Shown here: positions 6,280 to 14,745 of the stretch, piece after piece
Numbering within the stretch: position 1 is the first letter of the stretch
How the letters are laid out: each line of letters starts with the position of its first letter
From: a virus
Virus record (IMG/VR): IMGVR_UViG_3300046804_001782
Location: 1-64,000 of that record
Strand: one strand, 5' to 3'
Length of the DNA: 64,000 bases
Notes under the pieces: generated by a model
The model's database searches: none
What the model was told of the DNA's origin: nothing
What the model saw: only the letters and a program-made list of their open reading frames with translations
Program-made: the position numbers and the translations under genes

Positions 6280-6309
6280 TTGACACACATACTGTGTGTA
6301 TCGTATCTT
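6280..6309 (+). promoter_or_regulatory. Sigma70-type promoter with overlapping operator
   Basis: TTGACA (6280-6285), 18-bp spacer, TATCTT (6304-6309). The spacer holds a perfect 7-bp inverted repeat, ACACACA (6283-6289) and TGTGTGT (6293-6299), placed to occlude polymerase if bound by a repressor. It drives the AAA/VWA pair, the largest genes of the arm. Confidence 0.55.
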
Positions 6310-6357
6310 TATAAAACCACCACAGCCCAGTAGGGCAGAAAGAAAAGGATAACCATC

Positions 6358-7602
6358 ATGGTGTCTGCAAAGCACCTCCATCAGGGTATGGCTGTTGTTA
6401 TCAACAGTGGTACCCACGTGGGACGTACAGCCAAAGTCATTGATCCCGAGGTTGTTCCTGACGGACAACTCAACCAGCGTAAGGTGTTGGTTGAGATTGA
6501 TGACCCGGATAACCCGTGGCGTGAATGGATCATTCCAAAGCAGTTGGATGTTCCGGGTATGCACCGACCGACTACTAAGTGGTCAGCAAGGACGACTATC
6601 GTTGATATGGATGTAACTCCTATCACGTCTTTGGATGATCCATCATTGGATCAGTTTCGCCCTCGTGGTAAGAACCTGATGAAGAAGTATGTATCACGTA
6701 CTCTGCCGGGTGGCATCAAGGATATTGATGCTCTGATGAAGTATTGGAGTAACCGTGATGATAACGGATACTCACTAAACGTGGGTATGGTTGGCGATAC
6801 TCAATCAGGCAAGACCATGCTTGTGGATGTAATGGCTCACGTGGTCGCTAAGGAAATGGGACTCAGCAAGCCGCTCCCGGTGTTTACATTGTCCGGTTCC
6901 TCCGGTATCACCGATTACGACCTGTTCGGCCAGCCGAGACAAGCATCAGACGGAACCGACAGGCTAGTGTGGATGGAAGGCATTGTCGCTAGGGCGTGTC
7001 GTGTTGGCGGTATCCTGTACCTTGACGAGGTAAATGCCATGCCCGGTAATGTTACTAGTGCCTTGCACCCCATTACAGATGATAGGCGGCAGTTCGTAAA
7101 CCTCCGTAAACCTGTACCCGACGGTCATGGTGGGTGGCAACCTGAGGTTGTCAATGTCAACCCCGACTTGTGGGTTATGTGTACATATAATCCCGGCTAC
7201 TCCGGCATGTCCAAAACCAATGAGGCATTTGCTAACCGCTTTGAGTGGTTGCAATGGGATTACGACGAGGAAGTCGAAGCCAAACTCATCAAGTCTCCTG
7301 CTATTCGCATGTTGGGTCAGGCTCTGCGCCTCGCCCGTGAGACACGTGCCATCACCACCCCCGTCGGTACATCTGCACTCCAGCGTCTGGAGCGCAACCT
7401 TATCAACGTAAGCACCGAGTATGCCCTGTGGGCATTCATGGGTCAGTTTACCTCTAAGACTGAGAAGTCTAAGGTGGATGCAATCCTGACTGATCGTGGT
7501 ATCAAGGGCCTGCTGGAGGCAGAGTTCAATCCTCCCGAGGTCAATACCGACGTTGTCGATGACGATACAAACAACTATGCCCCAGATACACAAATTATCT
7601 AA
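6358..7602 (+). CDS. MoxR/CobS-type AAA+ ATPase
   Basis: 414 residues; AGAAAGAAAAGGA lies upstream. Residues 1-70 form a KOW/SH3-like barrel (GMAVVINSGTHVGRTAKVID). The AAA+ core follows: Walker A GDTQSGKT (146-153), Walker B ILYLDEVNAM (D223, E224), and the arginine-finger/sensor region around NEAFANRFEWLQW. The gap of about 70 residues from Walker A to B and the insert SGSSGITDYDLFG are typical of MoxR/CobS ATPases, which remodel or load partner proteins with VWA domains. The next gene encodes exactly such a VWA partner, 9 bp downstream. Likely a chaperone or metal-insertion-like machine; the phage substrate is unknown. Confidence 0.85.
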   Translation: MVSAKHLHQGMAVVINSGTHVGRTAKVIDPEVVPDGQLNQRKVLVEIDDPDNPWREWIIPKQLDVPGMHRPTTKWSARTTIVDMDVTPITSLDDPSLDQFRPRGKNLMKKYVSRTLPGGIKDIDALMKYWSNRDDNGYSLNVGMVGDTQSGKTMLVDVMAHVVAKEMGLSKPLPVFTLSGSSGITDYDLFGQPRQASDGTDRLVWMEGIVARACRVGGILYLDEVNAMPGNVTSALHPITDDRRQFVNLRKPVPDGHGGWQPEVVNVNPDLWVMCTYNPGYSGMSKTNEAFANRFEWLQWDYDEEVEAKLIKSPAIRMLGQALRLARETRAITTPVGTSALQRLERNLINVSTEYALWAFMGQFTSKTEKSKVDAILTDRGIKGLLEAEFNPPEVNTDVVDDDTNNYAPDTQII

Positions 7603-7611
7603 GGAGAAATA

Positions 7612-9645
7612 ATGGCACAACGTAAAAAGACAAACCCGGCGGTTCTTAATGCTCGTCGTCGTTGGAAGAACGACATGACTAAGCAGCGGAAGTACGCCGA
7701 TGAGCATGCAGCAGCCGTTGCTCGTCAACAGTTGATGTATCGTGACAATAAGGGTCCGGGTAACGACATCCAGAATGCCATTGTGTATGCGACTGCCCAA
7801 CTGGGTCGTGCTGTTGTTGACAGTATGGATATCAAGATGCCTATCAACATCTCGTTTAGCCATAGGACTCAGGCGTACACCGATTGGAAATCTATCGTCA
7901 TCAAGATCCAGAAAAAGATCTATGATCCCGATGATCTGCCCCAAATCAAGAACCTTATTAGTTTCGTAAAGGGTTTGATTTACCATGAGGTTGGACACCT
8001 CAGGTACACAGTACCATTGAAGAAACTTATGGAGGATGTCAATGTTGATTACACAACATTGCCATCACAAGATTTTGAGTGGATCCGTAGAGCGTGGAAT
8101 GCTATGGAGGACCAACGCATGGAGTGTGCGATGGTTCGTGAATCAGCGATTATGCGTAACTACTTTGCAGTCATCGTAACTGACTTTGTAATCATGTCTA
8201 GCGAAATCAGTTGGCCGCTGGTTGCAGGTAGGACGTACTTACCTAAGAAGTTACTGGACTCCATCCGAATGTATGCACAAGAAACTACGGGGAACAGTGA
8301 CCCTAGTCTTATTTCGGATACCAGTGCCGTCATTGCAAAGTACAAGCGGGCTGATAACCCCCAAGATATGTACGCACAAGTGCTTGCTTTTGTAGACATT
8401 CTTAAACGATGGGGCAAACTAGGGGTCACCGGAAGCGATCCCCGTGGGGACCACGTAGAGCAACCTGAGGGGATTCCCGATAACGATCCCACTAATGAGG
8501 GGGCTGACGTAGACTATCGTCAAAAGTATCAAAAAGCAGCCAACACCTCTGATGAAGAAGAAGCAGAAGCAGAAGCAGAAGACGGTGAGCAGGGTGAGCA
8601 GGGTGAGCAACCTGCCAACCCGGCCAACGGCACTGATGATGAAAGTAATGATGGTAACGGGAACGACGGTGATGAGGATGACTCTGATTCAGAGATAGTG
8701 AGAACCAATGAGGACCGTGGTCTGGTCAACAAGAATAACGATGCAGAACAAGACGACAAGACTTCTCGTGGTTCTTCTCATTCTAACGAGACACCTGCTC
8801 CTGTGCCTAAGCCAACGTATGAGGACCTTATCAAGTCACTCAAAGATGCCAGCAAAGAAATAATCAAGGATGCATTGAGTGGTAATGAGCAAACGGTAAA
8901 AGACTTTATCTCAACGGTCAATGACGAGTTGCGTAGGGACATGCCGCACAATATTGAGACGGCACCGCTAGAGCATGATGACTTAGTTGTTGCTGATGAA
9001 GTACATCGTGGAATAATGCAGGCACTAGAAACACTTGCAGTACAAAATGAACCAACGTGGCAGTTCAGACAGGAGCAGGGTATCCTTGACCCGTCTGCGT
9101 ACTCTCTACGTGAACCCGGTGATACCGATTACTGGATCGGTAAGGACGGAGATGGAAGCAAGGGATTCGACCTTGCAGTAAGCATCATGCTGGATACATC
9201 AGCCAGTATGTTGTTGCATTGGTGCGTATATAATGGTATCTCTGCATATGCTATCCGTAAGGCATGTGATGAGTTGAACATTCCTTGTACCGTAACTACG
9301 TTCTCCGATGATGGGCGGGCGTTGTGGCGAAGCGATGAACCAATCACCGAAGTGTATCCATATCCAACTGCTGGTACGCATCCACTGGATAACTTTGAAG
9401 CACTAGATGATGAACGCATGGGTAAGGGTCGTCATCTTGTTGTTGTGCTTACAGACGGACAATGGTCTGGAATTCATTCCGTGGCACAATACTATGCACC
9501 CGGAAGATACTTCTTGCTTGTATCTCTGGGGAACGGGTTACGACAGTACCTAGAGGCACTCAATCCGCACAGCGTGGTTGAGATTAGTAGTCCAAAACAT
9601 TTGCCAGAGCATGTTACCCGTGCGCTGGCTGGGTTCCTTGCGTAA
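7612..9645 (+). CDS. VWA-domain protein with HExxH motif (CobT-like)
   Basis: 677 residues. Residues ~115-135 carry LIYHEVGHLRY (HEVGH 125-129), a zinc-metallopeptidase-like helix. Residues ~295-385 are an acidic low-complexity linker built of repeated EQG and EAEA units. The C-terminal ~190 residues are a von Willebrand A domain with MIDAS DTSAS (D528, S530, S532). Cobaltochelatase CobT and related VWA proteins share the acidic-linker-plus-MIDAS layout and work with a CobS/MoxR ATPase, here the gene just upstream. I infer an ATPase-adaptor complex; whether the HExxH is catalytic cannot be judged by eye. Confidence 0.85.
   Translation: MAQRKKTNPAVLNARRRWKNDMTKQRKYADEHAAAVARQQLMYRDNKGPGNDIQNAIVYATAQLGRAVVDSMDIKMPINISFSHRTQAYTDWKSIVIKIQKKIYDPDDLPQIKNLISFVKGLIYHEVGHLRYTVPLKKLMEDVNVDYTTLPSQDFEWIRRAWNAMEDQRMECAMVRESAIMRNYFAVIVTDFVIMSSEISWPLVAGRTYLPKKLLDSIRMYAQETTGNSDPSLISDTSAVIAKYKRADNPQDMYAQVLAFVDILKRWGKLGVTGSDPRGDHVEQPEGIPDNDPTNEGADVDYRQKYQKAANTSDEEEAEAEAEDGEQGEQGEQPANPANGTDDESNDGNGNDGDEDDSDSEIVRTNEDRGLVNKNNDAEQDDKTSRGSSHSNETPAPVPKPTYEDLIKSLKDASKEIIKDALSGNEQTVKDFISTVNDELRRDMPHNIETAPLEHDDLVVADEVHRGIMQALETLAVQNEPTWQFRQEQGILDPSAYSLREPGDTDYWIGKDGDGSKGFDLAVSIMLDTSASMLLHWCVYNGISAYAIRKACDELNIPCTVTTFSDDGRALWRSDEPITEVYPYPTAGTHPLDNFEALDDERMGKGRHLVVVLTDGQWSGIHSVAQYYAPGRYFLLVSLGNGLRQYLEALNPHSVVEISSPKHLPEHVTRALAGFLA
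8562..8610 (+). repeat. In-gene microrepeats coding the acidic linker
   Basis: GAAGCA hexamers followed by three GGTGAGCA units within the VWA gene encode EAEAEAED and EQGEQGEQ. This is simple-sequence expansion in a disordered linker; it keeps the frame. Confidence 0.7.
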
Positions 9646-9652
9646 ACACATT

Positions 9653-9688
9653 GACTGGGCAGCGGTGCAAACGTGCCGCTGTCCAGTC
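9653..9688 (+). repeat. GCAAACGTG-GTCCA element, copy 3, in a 13-bp stem
   Basis: Core at 9667-9685. Here the element is the top of a long hairpin: 9653-9665 (GACTGGGCAGCGG) pairs with 9676-9688 (CCGCTGTCCAGTC) with one G:T pair, leaving loop TGCAAACGTG. It begins 8 bp after the VWA gene stop and ends 23 bp before the next start. No T-run follows. Confidence 0.8.
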
Positions 9689-9711
9689 ACATACCTATAA
9701 AGGAAAACAAA

Positions 9712-10065
9712 ATGACTGATTACATTCCTACAAACTTTGATTACGTAATTGATTCACGTGATGTCATTGAGGCCATCAGAGTAATGGATAATGGGGGCAT
9801 TGATGATTGTGCGGATGATCTTGCTGACCTCAAAGAACTCAATCGACAAGGAGAAGAGGCTTCTCCAGATTGGTCTTATGGGGCCACACTTATCCGTGAC
9901 ACATACTTCACAGCGTACGCTGAAGAGTTGGCGAACGACTGTGGTCTGATTAGAGATAACGCTGGTTGGCCTTACCAACATATTGATTGGGAGATGGCCG
10001 CAAGAGATCTACAAATTGACTACACACCAGTAGGTTTTGCTGGTGTCACGTACTGGGTTAGGTGA
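9712..10065 (+). CDS. Conserved-looking phage protein of unknown function
   Basis: 117 residues beginning MTDYIPTNFDYVIDSRDVIE; AAAGGAAAAC precedes ATG 9712. The layout is an N-terminal DSRDVIE helix, then LIRDTYFTAYAEELANDCGL, then WPYQHIDWEMAARDLQIDYT, ending GVTYWVR. I recall similar sequences in other actinophages, without any function attached. Acidic overall, which would suit a protein- or DNA-mimic role, but that is a guess. Confidence 0.75.
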   Translation: MTDYIPTNFDYVIDSRDVIEAIRVMDNGGIDDCADDLADLKELNRQGEEASPDWSYGATLIRDTYFTAYAEELANDCGLIRDNAGWPYQHIDWEMAARDLQIDYTPVGFAGVTYWVR

Positions 10066-10072
10066 CAAAACA

Positions 10073-10354
10073 ATGCGATATAGAAATATCAACAGCATGC
10101 CCGGTCCCGGTGATTTCTACACACGGGAAGAGTTAGATGATGGCCGTTGTGAAGATTGCGGCTACGAGGACTGTACATATTACTGTGAGTGTGAAATTTG
10201 TTTGCCAACTTGTTGCACCTTTTGCGACAATAGGTCAAAAGATTGGGAACACGCTTACTCTGAGTTTGATCCTGAATATGCAGTAGATGACTTTCCTGTT
10301 TGTAATGAGTGTTTTCAAGGTCTAATGAAAGAACGTGAGGAAAACAAAGAATGA
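10073..10354 (+). CDS. Cys-rich multi-zinc microprotein
   Basis: 93 residues with about ten cysteines: CEDCGYEDC, CECEIC, CCTFC and CNEC. Two or more zinc sites are likely. The first in-frame start, at 10037, overlaps the preceding gene; ATG 10073 is preferred. Acidic. Coupled to the next gene by ATGA. No family recognised. Confidence 0.7.
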   Translation: MRYRNINSMPGPGDFYTREELDDGRCEDCGYEDCTYYCECEICLPTCCTFCDNRSKDWEHAYSEFDPEYAVDDFPVCNECFQGLMKEREENKE

Positions 10355-10713
10355 ATAACAAAGTTGAGCATGTTGATTGGCTACATTCCCTTATGCAAGA
10401 GTTAGAAAATAATGATATTGAGTTGCCTATCGGTGACTATTATTCCGTATATGAGGTGCTTGAGTCTTTGCGTGAGCATCTGCTAAACACTGAAATAGAC
10501 CCACTTGACGTTGTTTCGTTAGGCGAAACACTGTACGAAATCTACGAGAAAGACGGCAAATCTGGTGTATATGCATATGTTAATGCTCATTACCCAGATT
10601 GGGCTTGGGGTTACTGTTGGCTTTGTGACTGTGAGTCACCGGCTATGCCAGACGGTTACTGCGCCGTTTGTTGGGGTGAAAAAGTACAACTGGAAAATGG
10701 AGAAACAAACTGA
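10351..10713 (+). CDS. Acidic protein with C-terminal zinc knuckle
   Basis: 120 residues. The first ~75 are helical and acidic (HVDWLHSLMQELENNDIELP, LESLREHLLNTEIDPLD). The end contains CWLCDCESP and YCAVCW, a CxxC pair typical of a zinc ribbon. Part of the run of Cys-rich genes 10073-10855. Confidence 0.7.
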   Translation: MNNKVEHVDWLHSLMQELENNDIELPIGDYYSVYEVLESLREHLLNTEIDPLDVVSLGETLYEIYEKDGKSGVYAYVNAHYPDWAWGYCWLCDCESPAMPDGYCAVCWGEKVQLENGETN

Positions 10714-10714
10714 A

Positions 10715-10855
10715 ATGATTAAAGAGTATGAAGAAGAACTTGGAGAGTGTGACTCTTGTGGATCAACATACGTTATTGGTTCCGATGATCACTGCGGGGA
10801 ATGCGGTTGTTGTTGGGGCCATTGTTGGCATGTAGAAAAGATGGAGGATGAGTAA
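10715..10855 (+). CDS. Cys-rich 46-residue microprotein
   Basis: MIKEYEEELGECDSCGSTYV then CGECGCCWGHCWH: a dense Cys/His cluster for its size, probably one structural zinc or two sharing ligands. ATG 10715 begins two bases after the previous stop with GGAGA upstream; an in-frame ATG at 10697 is possible. Overlaps the next gene by one base (TAATG). Confidence 0.6.
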   Translation: MIKEYEEELGECDSCGSTYVIGSDDHCGECGCCWGHCWHVEKMEDE

Positions 10856-11187
10856 TGGGTGCTGATTTTATTGGAGGCTATGTACACGTAGCCAAGACCA
10901 GACAAAAAGCGTACGATGCATTGGAAGCAATTGATGCATCTCGTATCGCCATGCATTTGATAAACGCTGGCCTCAGCGTAGAAGAGACTGAGTACACGGT
11001 ACGAGAACAGGCGTTCGATTATGTAAACATGGTCTACGATGCTTACGAAGGTTACCGTCGTGATGGGGACGTATGGATCATTGATGATAAAACGTATGTC
11101 GTCACAGGTGGCATGTCATGGGGTGATTCACCAACCGAATTATGGGACGCGGTAGTGGCGGTATCGGCATTAGGGATAACCCACTAA
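10855..11187 (+). CDS. Protein of unknown function (110 aa)
   Basis: MGADFIGGYVHVAKTRQKAY. Mixed alpha/beta, with helical YDALEAIDASRIAMHLINAG and a C-terminal beta hairpin WIIDDKTYVVTGGMSWGDSPTE followed by a hydrophobic helix (LWDAVVAVSAL). The TGGMSWGDSPT motif looks conserved in kind. The ribosome site is GATGGAGGATG inside the preceding gene. Confidence 0.7.
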   Translation: MGADFIGGYVHVAKTRQKAYDALEAIDASRIAMHLINAGLSVEETEYTVREQAFDYVNMVYDAYEGYRRDGDVWIIDDKTYVVTGGMSWGDSPTELWDAVVAVSALGITH

Positions 11188-11223
11188 TATGGTTTACATA
11201 CATACAAACGAAAGGATAGCAAA

Positions 11224-11532
11224 ATGACTACACGTTCAACAAGCATGGTTGTAAACGAAATTATGAAACTCATAGAAAACGAGGATGAGGCAATCCATCT
11301 ATACCATGCTCTTGCTCAACATTTTGGATGGCAGGGAACATTTTGGACATTTGAAGATGTTGAGTCAGTCTGGCAGGATTGTTATGCCGATCAACAGATT
11401 CCCATGCCTTTGGATGTCTGGGAAGAGGTACAAAACAACTGGTACTGGCGTCGTGGGTTGGTAGAACGCATGAGCGAAGCAGGAAGTGACTTAGTATATG
11501 AAGCGGTTCGTGAAGTAGTGGAGGGTAAGTAA
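11224..11532 (+). CDS. Helical protein of unknown function (102 aa)
   Basis: MTTRSTSMVVNEIMKLIENE, with GAAAGGATAGC before the ATG. Acidic and Trp-rich (FGWQGTFWTFEDVESVWQDC; NNWYWRRGLVERM). No cysteine pairs. The stop TAA overlaps the ATG of the DUF6011-like gene by one base, so both are coupled. Confidence 0.7.
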   Translation: MTTRSTSMVVNEIMKLIENEDEAIHLYHALAQHFGWQGTFWTFEDVESVWQDCYADQQIPMPLDVWEEVQNNWYWRRGLVERMSEAGSDLVYEAVREVVEGK

Positions 11533-12338
11533 TGGCAACACAACCACAGCGTAATTTGATTAACACGCTTGTCAGTGCTCGCAGAACGGCACTTGAAGCA
11601 AACCCGGAGTTTATGGATGAAATTGTTAAAGCCTTACCCGAGGATGTACATTGGAAAGAGGCTAGCAAAGTCATTGAACGACTCAAGACTCTACCTTGTG
11701 ATGCACGAGCAGATGAAGACATTGATGCTGTTCGTGATCTTGTAAAGGATATCAAAGACACATGGCTTAGACTAACAGTTCCTGACATTATCAAACGATT
11801 TGACTCTGGCGGTGCGCTGTCTGACAAGCAACGAGAGGTACTCAGGAGAGGACTTGAAGACGCACTTAAAGCACCTCTTGAACAAGGCATTTACAAAATG
11901 AATGACGAGTATTACCGGGTAACTAAGACCAAGGCTGACCACCACAAGTTGGTTGCTCGCAAATTGGTAATGCGTTCTATGGGTGATCTTCGTTACTGTG
12001 AGTTTCATTACTCCAAAGATGCTTTGTATAAACTCACTCCTGACATGCGTGTGTCTGAAGAAGAGGCCCGTGCCTTTGGTCACAAATTCAAGTTGTGTTG
12101 CAATTGTGGTGAACCTATCGGGTATGGTGACAAGCGAGGAACCCTGATGTCCTACGCTGTTGGATACGGGCCGGTGTGTGCATCACGTAATAATTGGTCT
12201 TATCCCAAGAATGTTCAAGAAGCAATCGACATCTGTCACCGCCTCAATCTCACACACCCTTTACTCACTCTTGTTGATGCTGGTAAAAGCATTGACGAGG
12301 CTGAGGCAGAACTTAGTAATGAACAACAAGTAAACTAA
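11532..12338 (+). CDS. DUF6011-like zinc protein
   Basis: 268 residues. The N-terminal ~110 are helical (TQPQRNLINTLVSARRTALE). The region ~180-225 contains FKLCCNCGEPIGYGDKRGT and SYAVGYGPVCAS; the CCxCG...GYGPVC pattern is that of DUF6011, a small zinc-binding domain found in phage and actinobacterial proteins. The first 30 residues resemble the tudor-like N-termini that often accompany it. It sits directly before the SNF2 helicase, so a role in DNA transactions is plausible, though unproven. Confidence 0.7.
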   Translation: MATQPQRNLINTLVSARRTALEANPEFMDEIVKALPEDVHWKEASKVIERLKTLPCDARADEDIDAVRDLVKDIKDTWLRLTVPDIIKRFDSGGALSDKQREVLRRGLEDALKAPLEQGIYKMNDEYYRVTKTKADHHKLVARKLVMRSMGDLRYCEFHYSKDALYKLTPDMRVSEEEARAFGHKFKLCCNCGEPIGYGDKRGTLMSYAVGYGPVCASRNNWSYPKNVQEAIDICHRLNLTHPLLTLVDAGKSIDEAEAELSNEQQVN

Positions 12339-12356
12339 CCACCACGAAAGATTACT

Positions 12357-13820
12357 ATGACAACATTTGATGAACTATTGGATCAGTTGAAGAAACCATC
12401 CAGTGCTAGTATTCCCAAACTACAGGTACCAGTACTGAACTTACCGCTTCTTCCATATCAAGAGGAAGCGGTGGGGTTTGCCCTCCAACGTGGAGAAACG
12501 TATCTAGCACTGGACATGGGTTTGGGAAAGACCGCATGTGCCATCGCTATTGCAGTAGCAGAAGTCGGTGCAGGAAATGCCCCGGTTGGCGTGTGCGTAC
12601 CACCTAGTTTGAGAATCAACTGGGAACGGGAGTTTCTGAAGTTTGCTCCCCACATTCGTGTAAAAACGATTAAGGGAAATAAACCTTATGACGTAAGCGG
12701 TGCAGACGTTATCGTATTTGGCGATAGCGTATTGTCCTCTTGGGCTTGTGCGGATCCTCAGAAGAGAAGCCCCTACGATCTTCATGGAAAGATTAAGGCA
12801 CTCATTGTCGATGAGGCTCATCGACACAAGAACAATTCAAGCAGGGCTAAGTCTTTAAGCAGTCTTGCAAAGACAGTGCGTGGAAGACGAGTACTGTTGT
12901 CTGGTACTCCCATACCCAACGGTAGAACGGTTGAAATTGTTAACCAACTAAATGTTTTGGGTGACAATGCTTGGGCGGCTATCGGTGGTATGGGTAAGTT
13001 TTGGCAATACTATGCACCAAAACAATCGTACGGTCGTGGCTCTGTAGACCTTGAGGGTCTTGGTGATGTAATGCGATCAACGTTCATGCTCAGGAAACGC
13101 CGTGACGAAGTACTAGACCTTCCAAACAAGGGACGTTCAGCGATCATTCTGGAGGGTCATGGTGATGGGATCCGTAAGTATATTGAGATTGAAAATGATC
13201 TCATTGCGTTCCTCCAGAAAGAGGGACGAGAATGGCGTGGTGCTGCCCGTAATGAGACATTGGTAAAACTGAATCTCATGAGGGCTGCTGCCGGTGAATC
13301 CAAGGTACGAGCACTTATTGAACACATCACTGACATGATGGATACACCGGGAGGTGTGTTCGTGGTGGCCGAACACAATCTAGTAATGGATAACCTCGTT
13401 ATGGGATTATATAAGCACGGCGTTGTCTGTATTAGAGGTGGAATGTCTGACAATGACAAAGCGGAAGCTATGGATGCATTCAACACGGGAAGAGCACGTA
13501 TATTGGTTGGCCAAATTACGTCTGCCGGTACCGGTTTTACATTGCATGGCAACGGACTAAATCACCGTGTTGTAATCGCTCAGATACCTTGGACACCTGC
13601 TGAACTTCGTCAGGCAGAAGACAGGCTGCATCGAATTGGGCAGACACACGATGTAACCGTTGAGGTGGCATTGTGTCATATCGAAAACAAACTTACCATT
13701 GATGAACGCTTGTGGAGTGTTTTGGAAAGCAAAGCATTTGATACAGGCCGTCTTATTGATGGTATGGGTGAGTACTTACTCAGTGAGGTTCAGGAGAGCA
13801 TTATTGACTCGTATCGCTAG
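12357..13820 (+). CDS. SNF2-family DEAH helicase/translocase (plus arm)
   Basis: 487 residues. Motif Q/I: LPYQEEAV and DMGLGKT (Walker A 55-59). Motif II: IVDEAHRHKN (~150). Motif III: LLSGTPIPN. Motifs V and VI: TSAGTGFTLHG and RQAEDRLHRIGQ. This is the SMARCAL1/HARP-like class of SNF2 ATPases that move on duplex or forked DNA. No extra nuclease or zinc domain. A second, diverged SNF2 protein lies at 35776-37329; both are followed by a coiled-coil protein of similar design. Confidence 0.9.
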   Translation: MTTFDELLDQLKKPSSASIPKLQVPVLNLPLLPYQEEAVGFALQRGETYLALDMGLGKTACAIAIAVAEVGAGNAPVGVCVPPSLRINWEREFLKFAPHIRVKTIKGNKPYDVSGADVIVFGDSVLSSWACADPQKRSPYDLHGKIKALIVDEAHRHKNNSSRAKSLSSLAKTVRGRRVLLSGTPIPNGRTVEIVNQLNVLGDNAWAAIGGMGKFWQYYAPKQSYGRGSVDLEGLGDVMRSTFMLRKRRDEVLDLPNKGRSAIILEGHGDGIRKYIEIENDLIAFLQKEGREWRGAARNETLVKLNLMRAAAGESKVRALIEHITDMMDTPGGVFVVAEHNLVMDNLVMGLYKHGVVCIRGGMSDNDKAEAMDAFNTGRARILVGQITSAGTGFTLHGNGLNHRVVIAQIPWTPAELRQAEDRLHRIGQTHDVTVEVALCHIENKLTIDERLWSVLESKAFDTGRLIDGMGEYLLSEVQESIIDSYR

Positions 13821-13836
13821 TTGTTGTATAACCTAC

Positions 13837-13863
13837 GCCACGCCGCAAACGTGGCTCAGTCCA
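13837..13863 (+). repeat. GCAAACGTG-GTCCA element, copy 4
   Basis: Core GCAAACGTGGCTCAGTCCA (13845-13863). GCCACG (13837-13842) pairs with CGTGGC (13850-13855) around loop CCGCAAA, the same geometry as copy 2. It lies in the 56-bp gap between the SNF2 gene and a zinc-ribbon gene, ending 13 bp before the start codon. Confidence 0.8.
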
Positions 13864-13876
13864 AAAAGGAATACCA

Positions 13877-14059
13877 ATGGAAAACAAAACTGTATGGGTT
13901 TGTGATACGTGTGGAAGTGACGCTGTTTACTTTGATGCATATGTAAATGTAAATGACATCCAAGACATCCGAGTGTTTGATTACACAATGTGTGATGTTT
14001 GTGGTGGAGAAACAACCATTAGAGAAATTAACGTAGAAGAAATGGATACATGCAAATGA
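13877..14059 (+). CDS. Zinc-ribbon microprotein
   Basis: 60 residues: CDTCGSDAVYFDAYVNVND then CDVCGGETT, a classic two-knuckle ribbon with about 29 residues between pairs. Ribosome site AAAAGGAA. Overlaps the next gene by ATGA. It sits between the SNF2 helicase and its putative coiled-coil partner. Confidence 0.75.
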   Translation: MENKTVWVCDTCGSDAVYFDAYVNVNDIQDIRVFDYTMCDVCGGETTIREINVEEMDTCK

Positions 14060-14418
14060 CAATCACCAAGAAGCAAGAAAAAGTGCTTGACAAGTACCTC
14101 TCTCTGCGAGAAGAATATGAAATGCTCAAGCAAATCATGGAAGAAACAGAGGATGAAATCAAAAACATTCTCCGAGAGATTGATGGACACACCGTTAAGT
14201 GGGGCGGTCATCAATTTACACTGGTTGAAGCGGAACGTAGGTCGTTCGATGCTTCAGCACTCAAAGAGTTAGTTAGTAACTCCGTGTTTAGAAAAGTTAC
14301 AGAACCGGTGGTTAAAACAACACTCATTGACGCTGCTGTTAAAATTGGTACGATTCAACCAGAGGTAGTAGATGCTATTACTTCTATTACACCTTACACA
14401 CAACTGAGGGTAAAGTGA
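14056..14418 (+). CDS. Coiled-coil protein downstream of SNF2 helicase
   Basis: 120 residues from ATG 14056 (ATGA overlap; an ATG two codons earlier is also possible). Residues 1-45 form a coiled coil (LDKYLSLREEYEMLKQIMEE), followed by a short beta hairpin and ERRSFDASALKELV, then helices to the end. Layout and the ERRS-x-SFD-like block parallel the protein at 35345-35779, which also follows an SNF2 helicase. It could be a helicase accessory protein. Confidence 0.7.
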   Translation: MTITKKQEKVLDKYLSLREEYEMLKQIMEETEDEIKNILREIDGHTVKWGGHQFTLVEAERRSFDASALKELVSNSVFRKVTEPVVKTTLIDAAVKIGTIQPEVVDAITSITPYTQLRVK

Positions 14419-14579
14419 CTAAAAACGCAGTAACGTGGGTATGTACCGTGTGTTCAAACAAAGTGACCACATTGGTAACGCTCTCAGAACCTCCCGTCTG
14501 TAATAACAACCATCTTCGTGGTGGGAGAGTAATGAAGAAAGTACAGGAAACCAATAGTGAGGAACAAAACAATGAATAA
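14415..14579 (+). CDS. Zinc-knuckle microprotein, GTG start
   Basis: 54 residues, MTKNAVTWVCTVCSNKVTTL, from GTG 14415 overlapping the previous TGA. CTVC followed 17 residues later by a single C and NNH gives a CxxC-x16-C-xxx-H type site. It fills what would otherwise be a gap, and overlaps the next start at 14572. Confidence 0.6.
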   Translation: MTKNAVTWVCTVCSNKVTTLVTLSEPPVCNNNHLRGGRVMKKVQETNSEEQNNE

Positions 14580-14745
14580 TAAGGTTAGCATTGAGGATGT
14601 AATGGCTTGGTTGCAGTCAAAACACACTACAATGTGGGGCGGTAACGGTTGGACTGTCACGAAAGAAGATACTTGTAGACAGGCTGCTGACTGGTTTGTA
14701 TCTCAAATCAATGACCTATACGATTGGAAGAACAATGCACAATGA
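14572..14745 (+). CDS. Small protein of unknown function
   Basis: 57 residues, MNNKVSIEDVMAWLQSKHTT; GTGAGGAAC precedes the ATG. Two helices around a Gly-rich turn (TMWGGNGWTVTKED), ending DLYDWKNNAQ. No motif recognised. Confidence 0.6.
   Translation: MNNKVSIEDVMAWLQSKHTTMWGGNGWTVTKEDTCRQAADWFVSQINDLYDWKNNAQ

Noticed and set aside
6964-7998. Open frame of 344 codons on the minus strand
   Set aside because: It is antisense to the conserved AAA+ and VWA genes, has no ribosome site and no recognisable protein features.
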